Positions 5,979 to 7,426 of a DNA stretch of 7,426 bases are shown piece after piece. The stretch is from Bacteriovoracaceae bacterium. GTDB taxonomy: Bacteria > Bdellovibrionota > Bacteriovoracia > Bacteriovoracales > Bacteriovoracaceae. Below the pieces are notes generated by a model, which was given only the letters and a program-made list of their open reading frames with translations, did not search any database and was not told the origin of the DNA. The number at the start of each line of letters is the position of its first letter. The stretch's first letter is position 1. The position numbers and the translations under genes were made by a program. The stretch spans positions 1-7,426 of the forward strand of contig CANEVK010000144.1 in NCBI GenBank assembly GCA_947442115.1. The letters run 5' to 3'.

Positions 5979-5986
5979 CTCCTCTC
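5979..5986 (-). promoter_or_regulatory. Strong ribosome binding site of gspG
   Basis: On the minus strand this reads GAGAGGAG, seven bases before the gspG ATG. It lies in the 19-base gap between gspF and gspG and is the best Shine-Dalgarno match in the window in both sequence and spacing. A strong site is expected for the major pseudopilin, which is needed in many more copies than its neighbours. It also supports the start at 5971 over the in-frame ATG nine codons into the gene, which has no such site. Confidence 0.8.
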
Positions 5987-5990
5987 AAAT

Positions 5991-7202
5991 TTAAATTTTA
6001 TTAATATCCATCATTGGAATCACCACCGCAAAAACAATAAAACCTACAGCAACGCCCAGGCATATCATCATAATAGGCTCAAGAATAGAGGTGAGTCCGC
6101 CGATTTTCGATTGTACTTGATCCTCATAATTTTCTGAAATGATTTTTAACATAGGCTCTAATTCCCCTGATTTCTCGCCGAGCCGAATCATATGGGTGAC
6201 AAGGGGAGGGAAGTAGCCACTTTGGATGAGTGGAGCAGTCAGGGTTGCCCCCTCAGAAACACTCACTCTCGCTTTTTCAATAGCATCCTTCATGTGAACA
6301 TTAGGAACAAGATTTTTTACAATCGTCATGGCCGTCAGAATGGGAACACCTGAGTTAAGCAGTGTCCCAAGTGTGGAACAAAAACGACTCACGTTGATCA
6401 TCTTAGTCAACATTCCAAGGATTGGTAATTTCAATTGCAGTGCATGCCACTGGGCCTCTCCCTTGGAAGTTGAGATGTATTTACTCACCAGATAAATGGA
6501 CCCAACAATGCCTGCGATCACAAGCCACCAGTAATTTTGAAGAAACTCAGAAATCCAGATACAAACTTTTGTAATAGCGGGGAGTTCTTTTTTAGTCGAT
6601 TGAAATATTTTTGCCATTTTTGGAATCACAAAAATAAAAATGACGTTCATCATAGCAAAACCAAAAACCGCCATGATCACAGGATAGGTCATGGCGCCTT
6701 TAATTTTATTTCTGAGTTTCACTTGAGCTTCAGAGAAGTCTGCGAGTCTCAGAAGAACAATTTCAAGTGTCCCTGAAGCTTCGCCAGCTTCCACCATGTT
6801 GATATAAACTGAATTAAACACTTTGGGGTGATCTTGAAGGGCCTTGGCCAAGCTCGCACCCTCATTTACTTTTTGTCTTAGGTCCGCAAGCACCAGCCTG
6901 AGAGTTGCATTCTCAACCTGATCTACGAGGGCAGCGAGGGCTTCAACAATCTGGATTTTTGCCTTGATTAATGTCGCCAGTTGTCGAGTCATCATAGCAA
7001 GATCTTCAACGCCAACACTGCCAGAAAATCTAAAAAAACTATGACCTCCACTCGTTCCCTGGGCTTTTTGCTCTTTGATATCAATGAGCATAATACCCAT
7101 GGACTTTATTTTTTGTTTTGCAACAACAATACTTTCAACGTTAAGGGTGTTCTTAACTTCCTTACCAGAGCGATCCATTCCTTTATAAGAGTAGATTGGC
7201 AT
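5991..7202 (-). CDS. gspF: GspF, T2SS inner-membrane platform protein
   Basis: The protein has 403 residues, the normal GspF length. The N-terminus (MPIYSYKGMDRSGKEVKNTL) is the typical short beta-rich leader of GspF/PilC. Two copies of the T2SSF helical domain follow, at about residues 65-190 and 268-395. The first contains MTRQLATLIKAKIQIVEAL and MVEAGEASGTLEIVL; the second contains FCSTLGTLLNSGVPILTAM and IRLGEKSGELEPML. These paired 'L-x-G-x-(P/I)-(I/L)' and 'GE-x-SG-x-L' motifs are diagnostic. Membrane spans are apparent at about 174-196, 224-242 and 374-396. GspF is the polytopic inner-membrane core that GspE, GspL and GspM surround, and it probably passes pseudopilin subunits into the growing fibre. 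The ATG is 3 bases after the gspE stop; a GAGGAG at 7215-7220, inside the gspE end, is 12 bases upstream, slightly far but usable. Translation is likely coupled to gspE. Confidence 0.96.
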   Translation of the reverse strand: MPIYSYKGMDRSGKEVKNTLNVESIVVAKQKIKSMGIMLIDIKEQKAQGTSGGHSFFRFSGSVGVEDLAMMTRQLATLIKAKIQIVEALAALVDQVENATLRLVLADLRQKVNEGASLAKALQDHPKVFNSVYINMVEAGEASGTLEIVLLRLADFSEAQVKLRNKIKGAMTYPVIMAVFGFAMMNVIFIFVIPKMAKIFQSTKKELPAITKVCIWISEFLQNYWWLVIAGIVGSIYLVSKYISTSKGEAQWHALQLKLPILGMLTKMINVSRFCSTLGTLLNSGVPILTAMTIVKNLVPNVHMKDAIEKARVSVSEGATLTAPLIQSGYFPPLVTHMIRLGEKSGELEPMLKIISENYEDQVQSKIGGLTSILEPIMMICLGVAVGFIVFAVVIPMMDINKI

Positions 7203-7205
7203 AAA

Positions 7206-7426
7206 TTAATGAGTCTCCTCAGCATTAATGGCACGAAGAATTTCCTCAACCGAAGTGATTCCTTCGAAAATTTTATCTAAGGCATCTCCTCTGAGTGTTC
7301 TCATGCCAGATCTCACTGCTGCTTTTTTGATGGTCGCTGCATCTACTTTTTGAATAATGAGAGCGCGGATTTCATCATTAATGATGAGAAGTTCCGAAAC
7401 CACAGTACGTCCTGAATAGCCAGTTC
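7206..7426 (-). CDS. gspE: GspE, T2SS assembly ATPase (C-terminal fragment)
   Basis: This is the last ~73 codons of a gene whose 5' part lies beyond the right edge; it ends in TAA at 7206-7208. Reading in from the edge gives TGYSGRTVVSELLIINDEIR, which matches the well-conserved GspE/PilB C-terminal pattern GYxGRxxxxELL(x)xxxxxR. That segment follows the zinc-binding region and closes the RecA-like ATPase domain. The rest (KKAAVRSGMRTLRGDALDKI, then GITSVEEILR) is the usual GspE ending, where a helix and a 'T-x-x-E-(I/V)-L-R' motif finish the protein. In the family, GspE is a cytoplasmic hexamer that hydrolyses ATP to drive pseudopilus assembly and docks on GspL and GspF. The Walker A and B motifs are outside the window, so activity cannot be judged. 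A GTG at 7401-7403 is an internal codon and not the start. PilB is the alternative, but the gsp genes that follow settle it. Confidence 0.93.
   Translation of the reverse strand, partial: TGYSGRTVVSELLIINDEIRALIIQKVDAATIKKAAVRSGMRTLRGDALDKIFEGITSVEEILRAINAEETH

Noticed and set aside
1..7426. A type IV pilus operon (pilB, pilC, pilA, pilM, pilN) instead of a T2SS
   Set aside because: GspG has the DPW and C-terminal calcium-site motifs of a pseudopilin, four consecutive minor pseudopilins including a GspK without Glu at +5 are present, and the PilM-like domain is fused to a membrane and periplasmic part as in GspL.

Overview
The window is the interior of one minus-strand operon for a type II secretion system (T2SS, general secretory pathway). 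Reading in the direction of transcription (right to left), it holds the 3' end of gspE, then gspF, gspG, gspH, gspI, gspJ, gspK and gspL, and the 5' end of gspM. It is cut at both ends. Essentially every base is coding: the largest gap between genes is 45 bases (gspK to gspL), and no RNA gene, mobile element, CRISPR array or terminator is visible. No plus-strand gene is supported.

The organism is a Gram-negative bacterium, since the machine needs an outer membrane. The DNA is AT-rich. The order E-F-G-H-I-J-K-L-M is the classic proteobacterial one, but the proteins are divergent: the minor pseudopilins are enlarged and GspL is strongly PilM-like. An AT-rich Bdellovibrionota relative (Bacteriovorax or Halobacteriovorax type) or another deltaproteobacteria-like lineage would fit. 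This is an inference from overall character, not from a marker gene.

The genes divide by job. GspE (cytoplasmic ATPase, only its last ~73 residues present), GspF (polytopic platform protein), GspL (actin-like cytoplasmic domain plus one membrane span) and GspM (one membrane span) form the inner-membrane assembly platform. GspG is the major pseudopilin and has the best ribosome binding site in the window. GspH, GspI, GspJ and GspK are the minor pseudopilins that make up the tip of the pseudopilus. Their four genes overlap one another by 11-32 bases, and gspH also overlaps gspG, so the tip proteins form one translationally coupled block. Pilus growth driven by GspE would push folded substrates through the outer-membrane secretin GspD, which is not in this window; nor are GspC and the prepilin peptidase GspO.

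I found no wholly new system. The points worth a second look are variations on the T2SS: polar or charged insertions in all four minor pseudopilins, calcium-loop-like Asp-rich segments in GspJ and GspK, methionine in place of phenylalanine at position +1 of mature GspG, a GspL that keeps PilM-type nucleotide-binding motifs, a long cytoplasmic tail on GspM, and a gspL start with no Shine-Dalgarno sequence but a -10-like hexamer just upstream.
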